From assembly GCF_021602025.1 (NCBI RefSeq), contig NZ_BQHW01000002.1, positions 186,001 through 250,000 on the forward strand: a stretch of 64,000 bases of DNA, written 5' to 3'. How positions within the stretch are numbered: the first letter of the stretch is position 1; every line of letters begins with the position of its first letter. Source of the DNA: Pseudomonas ceruminis (lineage in GTDB: Bacteria > Pseudomonadota > Gammaproteobacteria > Pseudomonadales > Pseudomonadaceae). The notes under the pieces were generated by a model. It was not told the origin of the DNA and searched no databases. It was given only the letters and a program-made list of their open reading frames with translations. Both the position numbers and the translations under genes were made by a program. Below are positions 1 through 7,592 of the stretch, in pieces.

Positions 1-9
1 CACAACAAC

Positions 10-26
10 GACAGGTCGAACCTGTC
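10..26. promoter_or_regulatory. Inverted repeat just upstream of the amidotransferase gene
   Basis: Perfect 7-bp arms GACAGGT/ACCTGTC around CGA, ending just before the AAGGTG ribosome binding site of the next gene. It may be an operator or a 5'-UTR hairpin. Only 38 bases of upstream sequence are visible, so the promoter cannot be placed. Confidence 0.4.
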
Positions 27-38
27 ATAAGGTGACAT

Positions 39-848
39 ATGTCCAACAGCAACATTGGCAACAAGCAACCTTCCCTGCGCAAACCCGTCGTCCTGATGAC
101 CATGGGCAGCCAAGAGCGCAAAGGCCATGACTATCAGGTCATGACCCACAAATACATCACCCCGCTGGTCGACTTCGCCGATTGCGTCCCGGTTCTGGTA
201 CCCACTTGCTGCGGCACCGAAGACCTCGAGACCTATCTGGACATGGCCGACGGCGTGTACCTGACCGGTGCCGGCAGCAACATCGAGCCAAGCCTGTATG
301 GCCAGGAAAACCAGACCCCCGGCAAAGGCCAGGACGTCAACCGCGACCTGTTCGACATCCCGCTGGTGAAGGCAGCGCTCAAGCGTGGCCTGCCGATCTT
401 CGGCATCTGCCGCGGGATGCAGGAAATCAACGTGGCCCTGGGCGGCGACATCTACCAGAAGGTCTACGCCGAGCCTGGCTTCAACGACCACCGGGAAAAC
501 CCGGAAGATCCGGTCGAGGTGCAATACGCCCAGGTGCATAGCGTCAAGATCAAGCCGGGCAGCTGGCTGCGCGAAACCCTCGGCACTGATGAGATCCGCG
601 TCAACTCGCTGCATGGCCAGGGCCTGCGCAACCTCGGTGCCGGCATCGAACCGATCGCCCACGCCGAAGATGGCCTGGTCGAAGCGATTCACGCCCCAAG
701 CATCTCGCCTTTCCTGTTTGCGGTGCAGTGGCACCCAGAATGGCAGGCGGCGAAGAACCCTGATTCGATCAAGATCTTCCAGGCCTTCGGCGATGCCTGC
801 CGCGCCCAGGTGCGCAAGTCCCAGATCAAGCGCCAACAGGCCGCCTGA
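39..848 (+). CDS. Gamma-glutamyl-gamma-aminobutyrate hydrolase family (class I glutamine amidotransferase, PuuD/SpuA-like)
   Basis: 269 aa, the usual length for the PuuD/SpuA family, which hydrolyses gamma-glutamyl-GABA in the glutamylated putrescine pathway in the cytoplasm. The nucleophile Cys lies in FGICRGMQ at about residue 124, and the catalytic His and Glu in VQWHPEW at about 232 and 234; an early LTGAGSNI loop is also family-like. The start is supported by AAGGTG about 5 bases upstream. In pseudomonads this gene commonly follows puuA-type glutamine synthetases, but the upstream side lies outside the window, so the exact substrate is inferred from family only. Confidence 0.88.
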   Translation: MSNSNIGNKQPSLRKPVVLMTMGSQERKGHDYQVMTHKYITPLVDFADCVPVLVPTCCGTEDLETYLDMADGVYLTGAGSNIEPSLYGQENQTPGKGQDVNRDLFDIPLVKAALKRGLPIFGICRGMQEINVALGGDIYQKVYAEPGFNDHRENPEDPVEVQYAQVHSVKIKPGSWLRETLGTDEIRVNSLHGQGLRNLGAGIEPIAHAEDGLVEAIHAPSISPFLFAVQWHPEWQAAKNPDSIKIFQAFGDACRAQVRKSQIKRQQAA

Positions 849-871
849 CCCCAGCTTCGTCAGTTTTGATC

Positions 872-897
872 GCGGGGCGGCGCAAGGTCGCCCCCGC
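872..897 (+). terminator. Possible terminator hairpin after the amidotransferase gene
   Basis: GC-rich imperfect hairpin, GCGGGGCG pairing with CGCCCCCGC, about 25 bases after the stop codon. There is no T-tract, so rho-independent function is uncertain. The rest of the 285-base gap to the next gene (849-1133) shows nothing else recognisable. Confidence 0.3.
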
Positions 898-1133
898 TTC
901 CTCGGTCACCCTCTGCTGGTCCCAGAACATTTCCCGTGGACGCGGGCGGCGGGCTTGTGCCTGTCTCCGCGATCGTTTTCCCCTTCACCCAAGCGATAGG
1001 GCAGCGGTATTAGCCTGCCCCCGGCACTGGCAAATAGCCTGCGCATCGCCACCACCTGAATTCAAAATGCTGGCCCCCAAGCATTTGAAGCGAAGGCAAA
1101 CTTCTTTTTCCGTCAAATGCTTAGGACAGCAAC

Positions 1134-1463
1134 ATGCGAGTATTTCTAGCAACGGTGGCCGGCTGCCTGCTGGCCACGACAGCCTTCGGCGCTCAGGCCA
1201 GAGCGTTGAGCCAGAACGATCGCACGGTGTGTGGATGGGGTTCGCAAATTGCCGCCGAAGCTCAGCAGGCAAAGCTGTCCGGGGTGACGCTGTACGCCAC
1301 CCGCAAGAAGTTGCAGGTACGCAGGTTCGCCAAGCCGTGGATGCGCATGACCGCCTTCGGCATCACCGAACAGACTTACAACAGCCGCTCGCGGCTGCAA
1401 CCGGCTGCGATTAAGCAGACCTATTATGAGCAGTGTGTACAACACGCAATTGCAAAGCGTTAA
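1134..1463 (+). CDS. Small exported protein of unknown function
   Basis: 109 aa. A clear Sec signal peptide (MRVFLATVAGCLLATTAFGAQA, cut near residue 22) precedes a basic mature domain of about 85 residues with only two Cys, in TVCGWG and YEQCVQ, so a periplasmic disulfide is plausible. AGGACAG precedes the ATG. I do not recognise the family. It stands alone: the neighbour at 1718 is on the other strand, and the 254-base gap after it holds only short palindromes. Confidence 0.6.
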   Translation: MRVFLATVAGCLLATTAFGAQARALSQNDRTVCGWGSQIAAEAQQAKLSGVTLYATRKKLQVRRFAKPWMRMTAFGITEQTYNSRSRLQPAAIKQTYYEQCVQHAIAKR

Positions 1464-1680
1464 CTGTTGTTTATCAGTAGGTTAGCAACTAGATCTAATG
1501 TGGATTCAGCGAATTTGAGCTCAGCGGCGGGGCCACCTTCAATAGGTCGCCTCGTGCTCAGCTTCTGGACTTAATACTTCAGAAAATATTTAGATTCTGA
1601 TCTTAAGCCACTGATTTTCATGGTTTTTACATTTTAGTTTTACGAAAGCGTGCTTTCGTGCACTGCGGGCGGCATCGAAC

Positions 1681-1703
1681 GGGTGCAGATAATTTCTGCA
1701 CCC
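1681..1703 (-). terminator. Stem-loop downstream of the sulfur permease gene
   Basis: Perfect 8-bp stem GGGTGCAG/CTGCACCC with a 7-base AT-rich loop, 15 bases past the stop codon of the minus-strand permease. It lacks a U-tract on the minus strand, so it may stabilise the 3' end rather than terminate. A second palindrome, ACGAAAGC-GT-GCTTTCGT, lies at 1642-1659. Confidence 0.4.
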
Positions 1704-1717
1704 AGCTGAACCCTCTG

Positions 1718-2932
1718 TCAGCAACCGGTAAGCGCCACAGGCTGGCGCTCGCCAGCAAAGAACAGGGGGCGTAGGCGCACGCCGATCACATTGCCGGCAT
1801 AGGCCGCAACAAGCCACAGCCAGCCATGCACGCTACCCGAGGCAATGCCGCTGAAGTAGGCGCCGATGTTGCAGCCATAAGCCAGACGCGAGCCGTAGCC
1901 CAGCAGCAGCCCGCCGATGATGGCGGCAATCAGCGACGGCAGCGGAATCTTCAGGCTTGGTGCAAAGCGACCGGCCAGGCCTGCTGCCAGCAGCGCGCCA
2001 AGCACGATGCCAAGGTCCATCACCGTGGTGATGTCCTGCCACAGTGGCGCGGCCAGGGCCTTGGCGTTGGCCGGTGCCTGCCAGAACACCCAGCTGCCCA
2101 CGTCCACGCCAACGCTGGAAAGGGTCTTGGCCCCCCACAAGGCAAAGGCAGAAGTGATGCCCCAAGGGCGCCCAGCCAGGGCCAGGGTAGCGTAGTTCAG
2201 CAGGGCCAGGGCAATGGCGCCCCACAACAGCGGCCATGGGCCACGCAGGAAACGGCGCAGGCCGTGGTGGTCACTGCTTGCCGGGGCTTGCAGGGCACCA
2301 TGGCGGCGCTTTTCCAGCAGCACAGTCACCCAGGCGATCAGCCCGAACAGCGCCACGCTTGCCAGCAGCGCCGGACCTACACCCCACGCCTGGACGATCG
2401 AGGTAGCCGGGAAGGACGGCAATGCGAACCACCAGTCGGCATGGTGCGTGGCGGTGACCGAACCGATGATGAAGAACAGCAGGGTCACCAGCATCCGGGC
2501 GTTGCCGCCGCCCACCGTGAACAAAGTGCCCGAAGCGCAACCACCGCCCAACTGCATGCCGATGCCGAAGATGAAGGCTCCGAGGACCACGGACACACCG
2601 GCCGGCGCCACCAGCCCGGTGACCGGGTTGCCGAACAGGGTTCCGGCCGACAAGGCCGGGAAGAACAGCAGCACGGCCAATGTCAGCATGACCATCTGGG
2701 CACGCAGGCCAGCACCGCGCCGTTCGTTGATGAACACGCGCCACGCGGAGGTGAAGCCAAAGGCAGCGTGATAAAGCGTCAAGCCCATGGCGGCGCCGAC
2801 GATCAGCAGCAGCACCTGCTTGAAGCCGGCGTTCAGGTTGAGGAACCAGGCGCCGGCCAGCAACAGGGCCAAGGCAATGAGGGGCGCGCCGAGGCGGCGC
2901 GGTTCGGGTGTGGCGATGGTGGAGAGACCCAT
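1718..2932 (-). CDS. YeeE/YedE family sulfur (thiosulfate) transporter, TsuA-like
   Basis: 404 aa, highly hydrophobic, about ten membrane segments in two repeats, matching the YeeE/YedE (DUF395, sulphur transport) family. Members such as TsuA import thiosulfate across the inner membrane through conserved Cys residues. Both hallmark Cys motifs are present: GGGCASG (Cys about 132) and YGCNIGAYFSG (Cys about 354). The divergent LysR gene at 3065 probably controls it from the shared 132-base intergenic region. The substrate could also be another reduced sulfur or selenium species. Confidence 0.85.
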   Translation of the reverse strand: MGLSTIATPEPRRLGAPLIALALLLAGAWFLNLNAGFKQVLLLIVGAAMGLTLYHAAFGFTSAWRVFINERRGAGLRAQMVMLTLAVLLFFPALSAGTLFGNPVTGLVAPAGVSVVLGAFIFGIGMQLGGGCASGTLFTVGGGNARMLVTLLFFIIGSVTATHHADWWFALPSFPATSIVQAWGVGPALLASVALFGLIAWVTVLLEKRRHGALQAPASSDHHGLRRFLRGPWPLLWGAIALALLNYATLALAGRPWGITSAFALWGAKTLSSVGVDVGSWVFWQAPANAKALAAPLWQDITTVMDLGIVLGALLAAGLAGRFAPSLKIPLPSLIAAIIGGLLLGYGSRLAYGCNIGAYFSGIASGSVHGWLWLVAAYAGNVIGVRLRPLFFAGERQPVALTGC

Positions 2933-3064
2933 TGGAATGCTCGGATTACAGTTAAAACGGGCGGCGATTATAGCGCCGGAGGTTGATCAATGCTGCCCGC
3001 GAAAAGCCCGGCGCATCTGTTAGGCTGATACACCCCTTCGTCAGCCCACCCGACCATTCGCCCC

Positions 3065-3973
3065 ATGGATGAATTGCGCAAGATTGACCTCAACCTGCTG
3101 CTTGCCCTGCACGCGCTATTGAGCGAGCAGCACGTGACCCGTGCCGCCGTCCGTTTGCACCGCAGCCAGCCAGCGGTGAGCCACGCCCTGGCGCAGCTGC
3201 GCAGGCATTTCGATGACCCGCTGCTGGTTCGCCACAACGGCCAGATGGCCCTCACGGCCCGCGCCCAGGCCCTGGTCAAGCCGCTGCACGATGCATTGGG
3301 CAGCCTCAACGGCCTGCTGGCCGCTCCGCGGTTTGAGCCGACCCAGACCCAGCGCCGTTTCCGGCTCTCGTTATCCGACTACGCTTCGCGCATCATCCTG
3401 CCGCCCCTGGTGCGCCACCTGCGTCAGGTGGCCCCTGGCATCGACCTGGCCATCAGCCAGGCCAGCCGCGAGACCATGCTGGCGCAGTTGCTGGACGGAG
3501 AACTGGACCTGGCGTTGGGTATCTTCCCTGAGCTGCCCCACGACATCTGCGCGCAAACCCTCTTCGAGGACAGTTTCATCAGTGTTGCCGACCGCCGTGT
3601 GCTGCCCGCCACCGGCGGCCTTGCCCTGGACGACTGGCTGGCACGCCCTCACGTGCTCATGGCCATGCGCCCGGATGCCCATGACGAGATCGAGCGCGCG
3701 CTGGCCGCGCAGGGGTTGCGCCGGCGCATAGCCCTGGCACTGCCGCACTGGAGCGCTGCCGTTGACGTACTGGAGGGCACTGACCTGATCCTCACCGTGG
3801 CCAGGCGCGCCGTAGGCCCGATGCAGCCACACAAGGCATTGCGTCAGTTCGCCCCTCCCTTGGCGATCCCTGCCCTGGCCTATCAGCAGGCGTGGCACGC
3901 CAGAAAGAACAGTGACCCCGGCCACCGTTGGCTCCGTGAAGCCGTGTGGGCGTGCAGCCAGCCGGGCAATTGA
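3065..3973 (+). CDS. LysR-family transcriptional regulator
   Basis: 302 aa with the standard LysR layout: an N-terminal winged HTH (residues 4-63, DLNLLLALHALLSEQHVTRA, then RSQPAVSHALAQLR) and a C-terminal LysR substrate-binding domain (about 90-295). Start MDELRKIDLNLL is canonical for the family. It is divergent from the sulfur permease, which is the usual position of a LysR regulator relative to its target. The effector cannot be told from sequence. Its stop codon abuts the stop of the convergent DMT gene with no gap. Confidence 0.9.
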   Translation: MDELRKIDLNLLLALHALLSEQHVTRAAVRLHRSQPAVSHALAQLRRHFDDPLLVRHNGQMALTARAQALVKPLHDALGSLNGLLAAPRFEPTQTQRRFRLSLSDYASRIILPPLVRHLRQVAPGIDLAISQASRETMLAQLLDGELDLALGIFPELPHDICAQTLFEDSFISVADRRVLPATGGLALDDWLARPHVLMAMRPDAHDEIERALAAQGLRRRIALALPHWSAAVDVLEGTDLILTVARRAVGPMQPHKALRQFAPPLAIPALAYQQAWHARKNSDPGHRWLREAVWACSQPGN

Positions 3974-4504
3974 TCAGCCTTCGGGCGGCTTGACGATACT
4001 CGGCGCAGTGCTGGACGTGTCGGCCGCCCAGGAGCCCTGGACCAGGAACACCCCGACCAGAATCAGGATCACCCCTGCGACCCGGGGCAGGCTCACCGGT
4101 TTGCTGGTAACGCCTAGCAAGCCGAAATGGTCCACGACCACCGAGGTCAGGATCTGCCCTGCCACCACCAGCACCAGAAAGCCCGCCGCCCCCAGCTTGG
4201 GCGTCAGCGCCGCCGCTGCGGCCACATAGAGTGCGCCCAACACACCGCCGATCCACAGCCACCAGGGCCCTTGCAGGGCCTTGCCCAGGTCTGGCATCGG
4301 CACCCGCAGGATCAGCAGTGCGGCAATGACCACCACTGAGCTAACGGTAAGCGAGGTGAACGCCCCCCATAGCCAGTGCCCCAGGGCGCGGCCTACGGCT
4401 GCGTTGCTGGCGGCCTGATAGGGCAGCACGATACCCGCGAATAGGGCGAGCAGAAGAGGAAGGAAGGCAATAATCAGGGCTTTGTTGACCATGAATGCAC
4501 TCAT
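3974..4504 (-). CDS. DMT-superfamily inner-membrane transporter (YdcZ/DUF606 type)
   Basis: About 176 aa with five predicted membrane segments (FLPLLLALFAGIVLP, LWGAFTSLTVSSVVVIAALLI, WWLWIGGVLGALYVAAAAALT, AGFLVLVVAGQILTSVVV, VAGVILILVGVFLVQGSW). The size and the LPYQAASNAAVGRALG motif fit the short YdcZ/DUF606 half-transporters. The longer in-frame start at 4600 adds non-membrane sequence with a poor RBS, so I use the Met at 4504; Met at 4492 is equally possible. It ends directly against the LysR gene. Substrate unknown. Confidence 0.75.
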   Translation of the reverse strand: MSAFMVNKALIIAFLPLLLALFAGIVLPYQAASNAAVGRALGHWLWGAFTSLTVSSVVVIAALLILRVPMPDLGKALQGPWWLWIGGVLGALYVAAAAALTPKLGAAGFLVLVVAGQILTSVVVDHFGLLGVTSKPVSLPRVAGVILILVGVFLVQGSWAADTSSTAPSIVKPPEG

Positions 4505-4602
4505 CGAAGGACAGGATGGGCACATGATCGACAATCGACACGCCTGATGGAAATCGAACCGGTGCACCCTACTTATTCGTGGCATGGATGATACGTACAA
4601 TA

Positions 4603-4664
4603 GGCCTTTCGCGGTGCAGTCCGCCCTAATGGGTTCAAACCGAGGGTGGCCACCGCGAAAGGCC
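4603..4664. repeat. REP-like extragenic palindrome
   Basis: Perfect 14-bp arms GGCCTTTCGCGGTG/CACCGCGAAAGGCC at the two ends of a 62-base element, with a further imperfect inner stem (CCGCCCT/AGGGTGG). It sits between two genes and resembles Pseudomonas REP elements. It may also end the minus-strand gene that stops at 4671. Confidence 0.55.
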
Positions 4665-4670
4665 GCACGA

Positions 4671-5249
4671 TTAGCGCGACGTTTCTACCCGCAGCACTTC
4701 AGTGAAGATCGCATCGACCGTCTGGTCGACCTTGAGGTTCTTCATGCGTGCCTGCAGTTCAGGGTCCTCGACCTTGACCACCTGCAGCTTGCCTTCTGGC
4801 GGCAGCAGACTTACCTCGTGGGTATTGAGGTCGATCTTCTTGATCTGCGACGTGACCTTGACCTGGCGGAAGGCCTCGCCCCCAGGGTTGGGGTTGTTCT
4901 GGGTAGCGCGAATAGTGCCCGACTCCTCGGTGGCCTTAGGGGCGCCACCTACGTCGGTGTTAAGCACATAGGCCACCGCACGGGTCACATAGATATCGAC
5001 TTGGTCACCCACCTTGAGGTTGGGCAGCGCCTTGGCCTTTTCCGTGAACTGGAAGGTCACATCCTTGTCATGCGGCCCTTTCACCGTTACCTGGCGACTC
5101 GCCAGATCGATGGCGGTGACCTCTGTCGTCACATGGCTTTCCAGCGCTTCGCTGGCGATGGGTATGTCGGCAGCCTGTACCGTGAAGCTGGCGGTACCCA
5201 CCAGCGTGGCAAGAGCTACGGCACGAGCGAGTGTGCTAAGAACATTCAT
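4671..5249 (-). CDS. Periplasmic protein of unknown function
   Basis: 192 aa from the Met at 5249, which has an AGCAGG RBS; the upstream in-frame start is only a TTG. A Sec signal peptide (about residues 1-26, ending VQAAD) leads a beta-rich mature part with two similar halves: one containing TEVTAIDLASRQVTVKGP and one containing TSQIKKIDLNTHEVSLLPP, each followed by a segment with VGDQVDIYV or VDQTVDAIFTEVL. This looks like an internal duplication of an OB-like or beta-barrel unit. No enzyme motif is visible. It is a single gene bracketed by REP-like palindromes on both sides. Confidence 0.65.
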   Translation of the reverse strand: MNVLSTLARAVALATLVGTASFTVQAADIPIASEALESHVTTEVTAIDLASRQVTVKGPHDKDVTFQFTEKAKALPNLKVGDQVDIYVTRAVAYVLNTDVGGAPKATEESGTIRATQNNPNPGGEAFRQVKVTSQIKKIDLNTHEVSLLPPEGKLQVVKVEDPELQARMKNLKVDQTVDAIFTEVLRVETSR

Positions 5250-5282
5250 ATAGGCCTGCTTCCCTGTTATCAAGACCGGATT

Positions 5283-5315
5283 GGCGCGCGAACGGTTCGC
5301 GCGCCGCTCCTACAC
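5283..5315. repeat. REP-like element with CTCCTACA tail
   Basis: Perfect 11-bp arms GGCGCGCGAAC/GTTCGCGCGCC around one base, followed by GCTCCTACAC. The stem plus CTCCTAC tail is the form of P. putida REP sequences. It lies between the periplasmic protein and the sorbosone-dehydrogenase-like gene. Confidence 0.65.
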
Positions 5316-5326
5316 CATAGCTGGAC

Positions 5327-6619
5327 TTACTGATTGCGCGTGACCCGCCACACGGTATTGGCCAGGTCATCGGCAATGATCAAGGCGCCGCGGGGGTCTA
5401 CCGTGACACCCACTGGCCGGCCGCGGGTCTTGCCATCGTCGCCGCGAAAGCCGGTGGCGAAGTCGATGGGCTCGCCTGCCGGCTTGCCGTTGCTGAACGG
5501 GACGAAGATAACCTTGTAACCCACAGGGTTCGGCCGGTTCCAACTGCCGTGTTCGCCTACGAACACGCCCTCGGCGAAGCGCTCGCCCATGGCCGGCAGG
5601 GAAAAAGCGACGCCCAGCGCGGCGACATGGGAACCGAGGCTGTAATCAGGCTTGATGGCAGCCGCTACCTTGTCGGGGTTTTGCGGTTTCACCCGCTCAT
5701 CGACGTTCTGTCCCCAGTAACTGAAGGGCCAGCCGTAGAAGGCCCCTTCACGAACCGACGTGAGGTAGTCCGGCACCAGGTCCGGGCCCAGCTCGTCACG
5801 TTCGTTGACCACGGCCCACAATTGCCCGGTGTCCGGCTGGATGGCAAGCGCAGTCGGGTTGCGCAGGCCGGTGGCGTAGGGTTTGTGCGCACCGGTGGCC
5901 GCGTCCACCTGCCACACCCTGGCGCGATCGAGTTCCGCCTCCATGCCGCGCTCGGTGATGTTGCTGTTGGAGCCGATGCCAACGTACAGGTAGCGACCAT
6001 CGGGGCTGATGGTCAGCGCCTTGGTCCAGTGGTGGTTGATTTCGCCTGGCAGGTCGGTGACCTTGGTCGGCGGGCCGTCCGCCTTGGTCTGGCCGTCCTG
6101 ATAGTCGAAACGCACCAGGGCATCCTGGTTGGCCACGTACAGCTTGCCATTGGCAAAGGCCAGGCCGTAGGGGGCGTTGAGGTTTTCGGCGAACACCGTC
6201 TGCAGCTCATAGGTGCCGTCGCCATCGGCATCGCGCAGCAGGGTCAAACGGTTACCGCCCTTGACCTGGGTGTTGCCCTTGGCCTTGATCTGGCTGGCGA
6301 TGACGTCCTTGGGCTTGAGCTGGGCAGCGCTGCCACCACGGCCTTCGGCCACAAGGATGTCACCGTTGGGCAATACCAGGCTCTGACGGGGGATCTTCAG
6401 GTCAGTGGCAATCGCGGTAATCCGATAGCCTTCGGGCACGTTCGGGGTCTGCTGGCCCCACTGGGCAGGCTGGGCGATCTTCATGCTGGGTAGCAGACCA
6501 CGCTCGGGGGTCGGCAGTTTCGGGTCAGGCCCCAGCGACTGGGTGGCTTCACCGTCACCGCCACAGGCACTCAACAGCAGCGCCACGCTCAATGCTGACA
6601 AGGCATGCAAAGGCTTCAT
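5327..6619 (-). CDS. PQQ-dependent sugar/sorbosone dehydrogenase-like lipoprotein
   Basis: 430 aa. The start at 6619 overlaps the previous stop by ATGA and gives a lipoprotein signal with lipobox LLSACGG. The mature part is a six-bladed beta-propeller of the glucose/sorbosone dehydrogenase family: YRITAIATDLKIPRQS, DADGDGTYELQTVFAENLNAPYG, GRYLYVGIGSNSNITERG, ATGLRNPTALAIQP, VGEHGSWNRPNPVGYK and the C-terminal RPVGVTVDPRGALIIADD. Family members bind PQQ and Ca2+ and oxidise sugars or aldehydes in the periplasm; the substrate here is unknown. Translationally coupled to the DUF2231 membrane protein, a frequent partner. Confidence 0.82.
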   Translation of the reverse strand: MKPLHALSALSVALLLSACGGDGEATQSLGPDPKLPTPERGLLPSMKIAQPAQWGQQTPNVPEGYRITAIATDLKIPRQSLVLPNGDILVAEGRGGSAAQLKPKDVIASQIKAKGNTQVKGGNRLTLLRDADGDGTYELQTVFAENLNAPYGLAFANGKLYVANQDALVRFDYQDGQTKADGPPTKVTDLPGEINHHWTKALTISPDGRYLYVGIGSNSNITERGMEAELDRARVWQVDAATGAHKPYATGLRNPTALAIQPDTGQLWAVVNERDELGPDLVPDYLTSVREGAFYGWPFSYWGQNVDERVKPQNPDKVAAAIKPDYSLGSHVAALGVAFSLPAMGERFAEGVFVGEHGSWNRPNPVGYKVIFVPFSNGKPAGEPIDFATGFRGDDGKTRGRPVGVTVDPRGALIIADDLANTVWRVTRNQ

Positions 6620-7044
6620 GCTGCACCTCCCGAACGCAGATTGCTCATGCCGAGCCATGCCGCCACACAGGCCAGTATCGTCACGATCACAGACAGCACC
6701 AGGCCCGCGGGCATCACAGCCCAGGCGTCCTTGGCGTGCTCGAAGGCGTTGACCAGCCCCAGCACCCACGTCACCAGCAACAGCAGAAAGTACAACGTCG
6801 GCCGCCCGCCCTTGCGCTCGGCGCGGATCAGGTTCACCAGTGCAAACAGTAATGCAAGCCCGCAGAACAACAAGCCACCGGCGATCAGCCAGGCGGCGAA
6901 GTTGCTCCACTGGATCTGGTAACTCTTGAAGTAGGCAATGTCACTCAGCAAGGCGCCGAGAAACAGCGGTACCGTGCCGGCCAGCAGGATCGCATGCAGC
7001 GGGCTGGGCGTGCGTCGGTAGAGGATGGGGTCGGTAGCGGTCAC
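6616..7044 (-). CDS. DUF2231-family inner-membrane protein
   Basis: 142 aa with four membrane segments (LHAILLAGTVPLFLGALLSD, NFAAWLIAGGLLFCGLALLF, LYFLLLLVTWVLGLVNAF, LVLSVIVTILACVAAWLG). The opening YRRTPSPLHAILL and the following D-IAY are typical of DUF2231 proteins, often found beside sorbosone dehydrogenases and thought to be membrane redox partners. The distal GMSNLR motif is also familiar. First gene of the two-gene operon; its stop overlaps the next start. Confidence 0.8.
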   Translation of the reverse strand: MTATDPILYRRTPSPLHAILLAGTVPLFLGALLSDIAYFKSYQIQWSNFAAWLIAGGLLFCGLALLFALVNLIRAERKGGRPTLYFLLLLVTWVLGLVNAFEHAKDAWAVMPAGLVLSVIVTILACVAAWLGMSNLRSGGAA

Positions 7045-7232
7045 GGTGCCTCCCTTATCATTCAGTGACCCATGGCTGAGGGATTGGCACGAAGGCCCGG
7101 TCCGTCAGGCTTGCGCGGTGTGCGCCTAGCAAAGGATCGCTTCGGTGTCCGATAAGTTCACCGTTTGGCTTGTTTGACATATCCTGAAAGCATTAACCGT
7201 CGAACGCTTCAACCAGGCAAGGAACCCAGGGC

Positions 7233-7532
7233 ATGAGTGCTCATACCGCACGACCGTACACGCTGTGGGCCGCGCATGCCCTGCTGGCCGTTAGCCTGGC
7301 GCTGACTACCGGGTGTTCGAACAGGCACAGCCAGACGCGCTACTACGCGGCGGCGGCCGGCTCGAACTGCTTCGCCAAAGCGGTGCCCAGCCTGGGGGAA
7401 GGCGGACTGGCCTGGGGCAATACGCTGAGCATCGCCCGGCAGAAATCGATGAACAATTGCATCCGTTATGCGGGCAGGTCGGGAGGCACACCCAACACCT
7501 GCCAGGTGGTCATGGCCAAGTGCAAGAACTAG
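7233..7532 (+). CDS. Small lipoprotein or exported protein, unknown
   Basis: 99 aa. The signal peptide ends in LALTTGCSN, a good lipobox, so the product is probably lipid-anchored. The mature part has three further Cys (SNCFAKAV, NNCIRYAG, TCQVVMAKC) arranged rather like DUF4189-type domains, with a GTPNTCQVV ending. Convergent with the YcaO gene across a terminator hairpin. Function unknown. Confidence 0.6.
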   Translation: MSAHTARPYTLWAAHALLAVSLALTTGCSNRHSQTRYYAAAAGSNCFAKAVPSLGEGGLAWGNTLSIARQKSMNNCIRYAGRSGGTPNTCQVVMAKCKN

Positions 7533-7561
7533 CGGCTACAGCGCCCCACATCGTGCGCCCT

Positions 7562-7586
7562 CCAAGGGGCGCCAGGCGCCCCTTGG
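7562..7586. terminator. Terminator-like hairpin between convergent genes
   Basis: Perfect 11-bp stem CCAAGGGGCGC/GCGCCCCTTGG with a 3-base loop, centred between the ends of a plus-strand and a minus-strand gene. It can serve both directions. No T-tract is present. Confidence 0.6.
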
Positions 7587-7592
7587 CAACCG

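Noticed and set aside
1642-1659. ACGAAAGC/GCTTTCGT palindrome
   Set aside because: Eight-bp arms in an AT-rich gap without a T-tract or a gene start nearby; not enough to assign a role.
1826-2986. 386-codon plus-strand open frame
   Set aside because: It is antisense to the sulfur permease gene and is rich in Gln/Arg/Gly with no domain; the minus strand encodes a clean membrane transporter.
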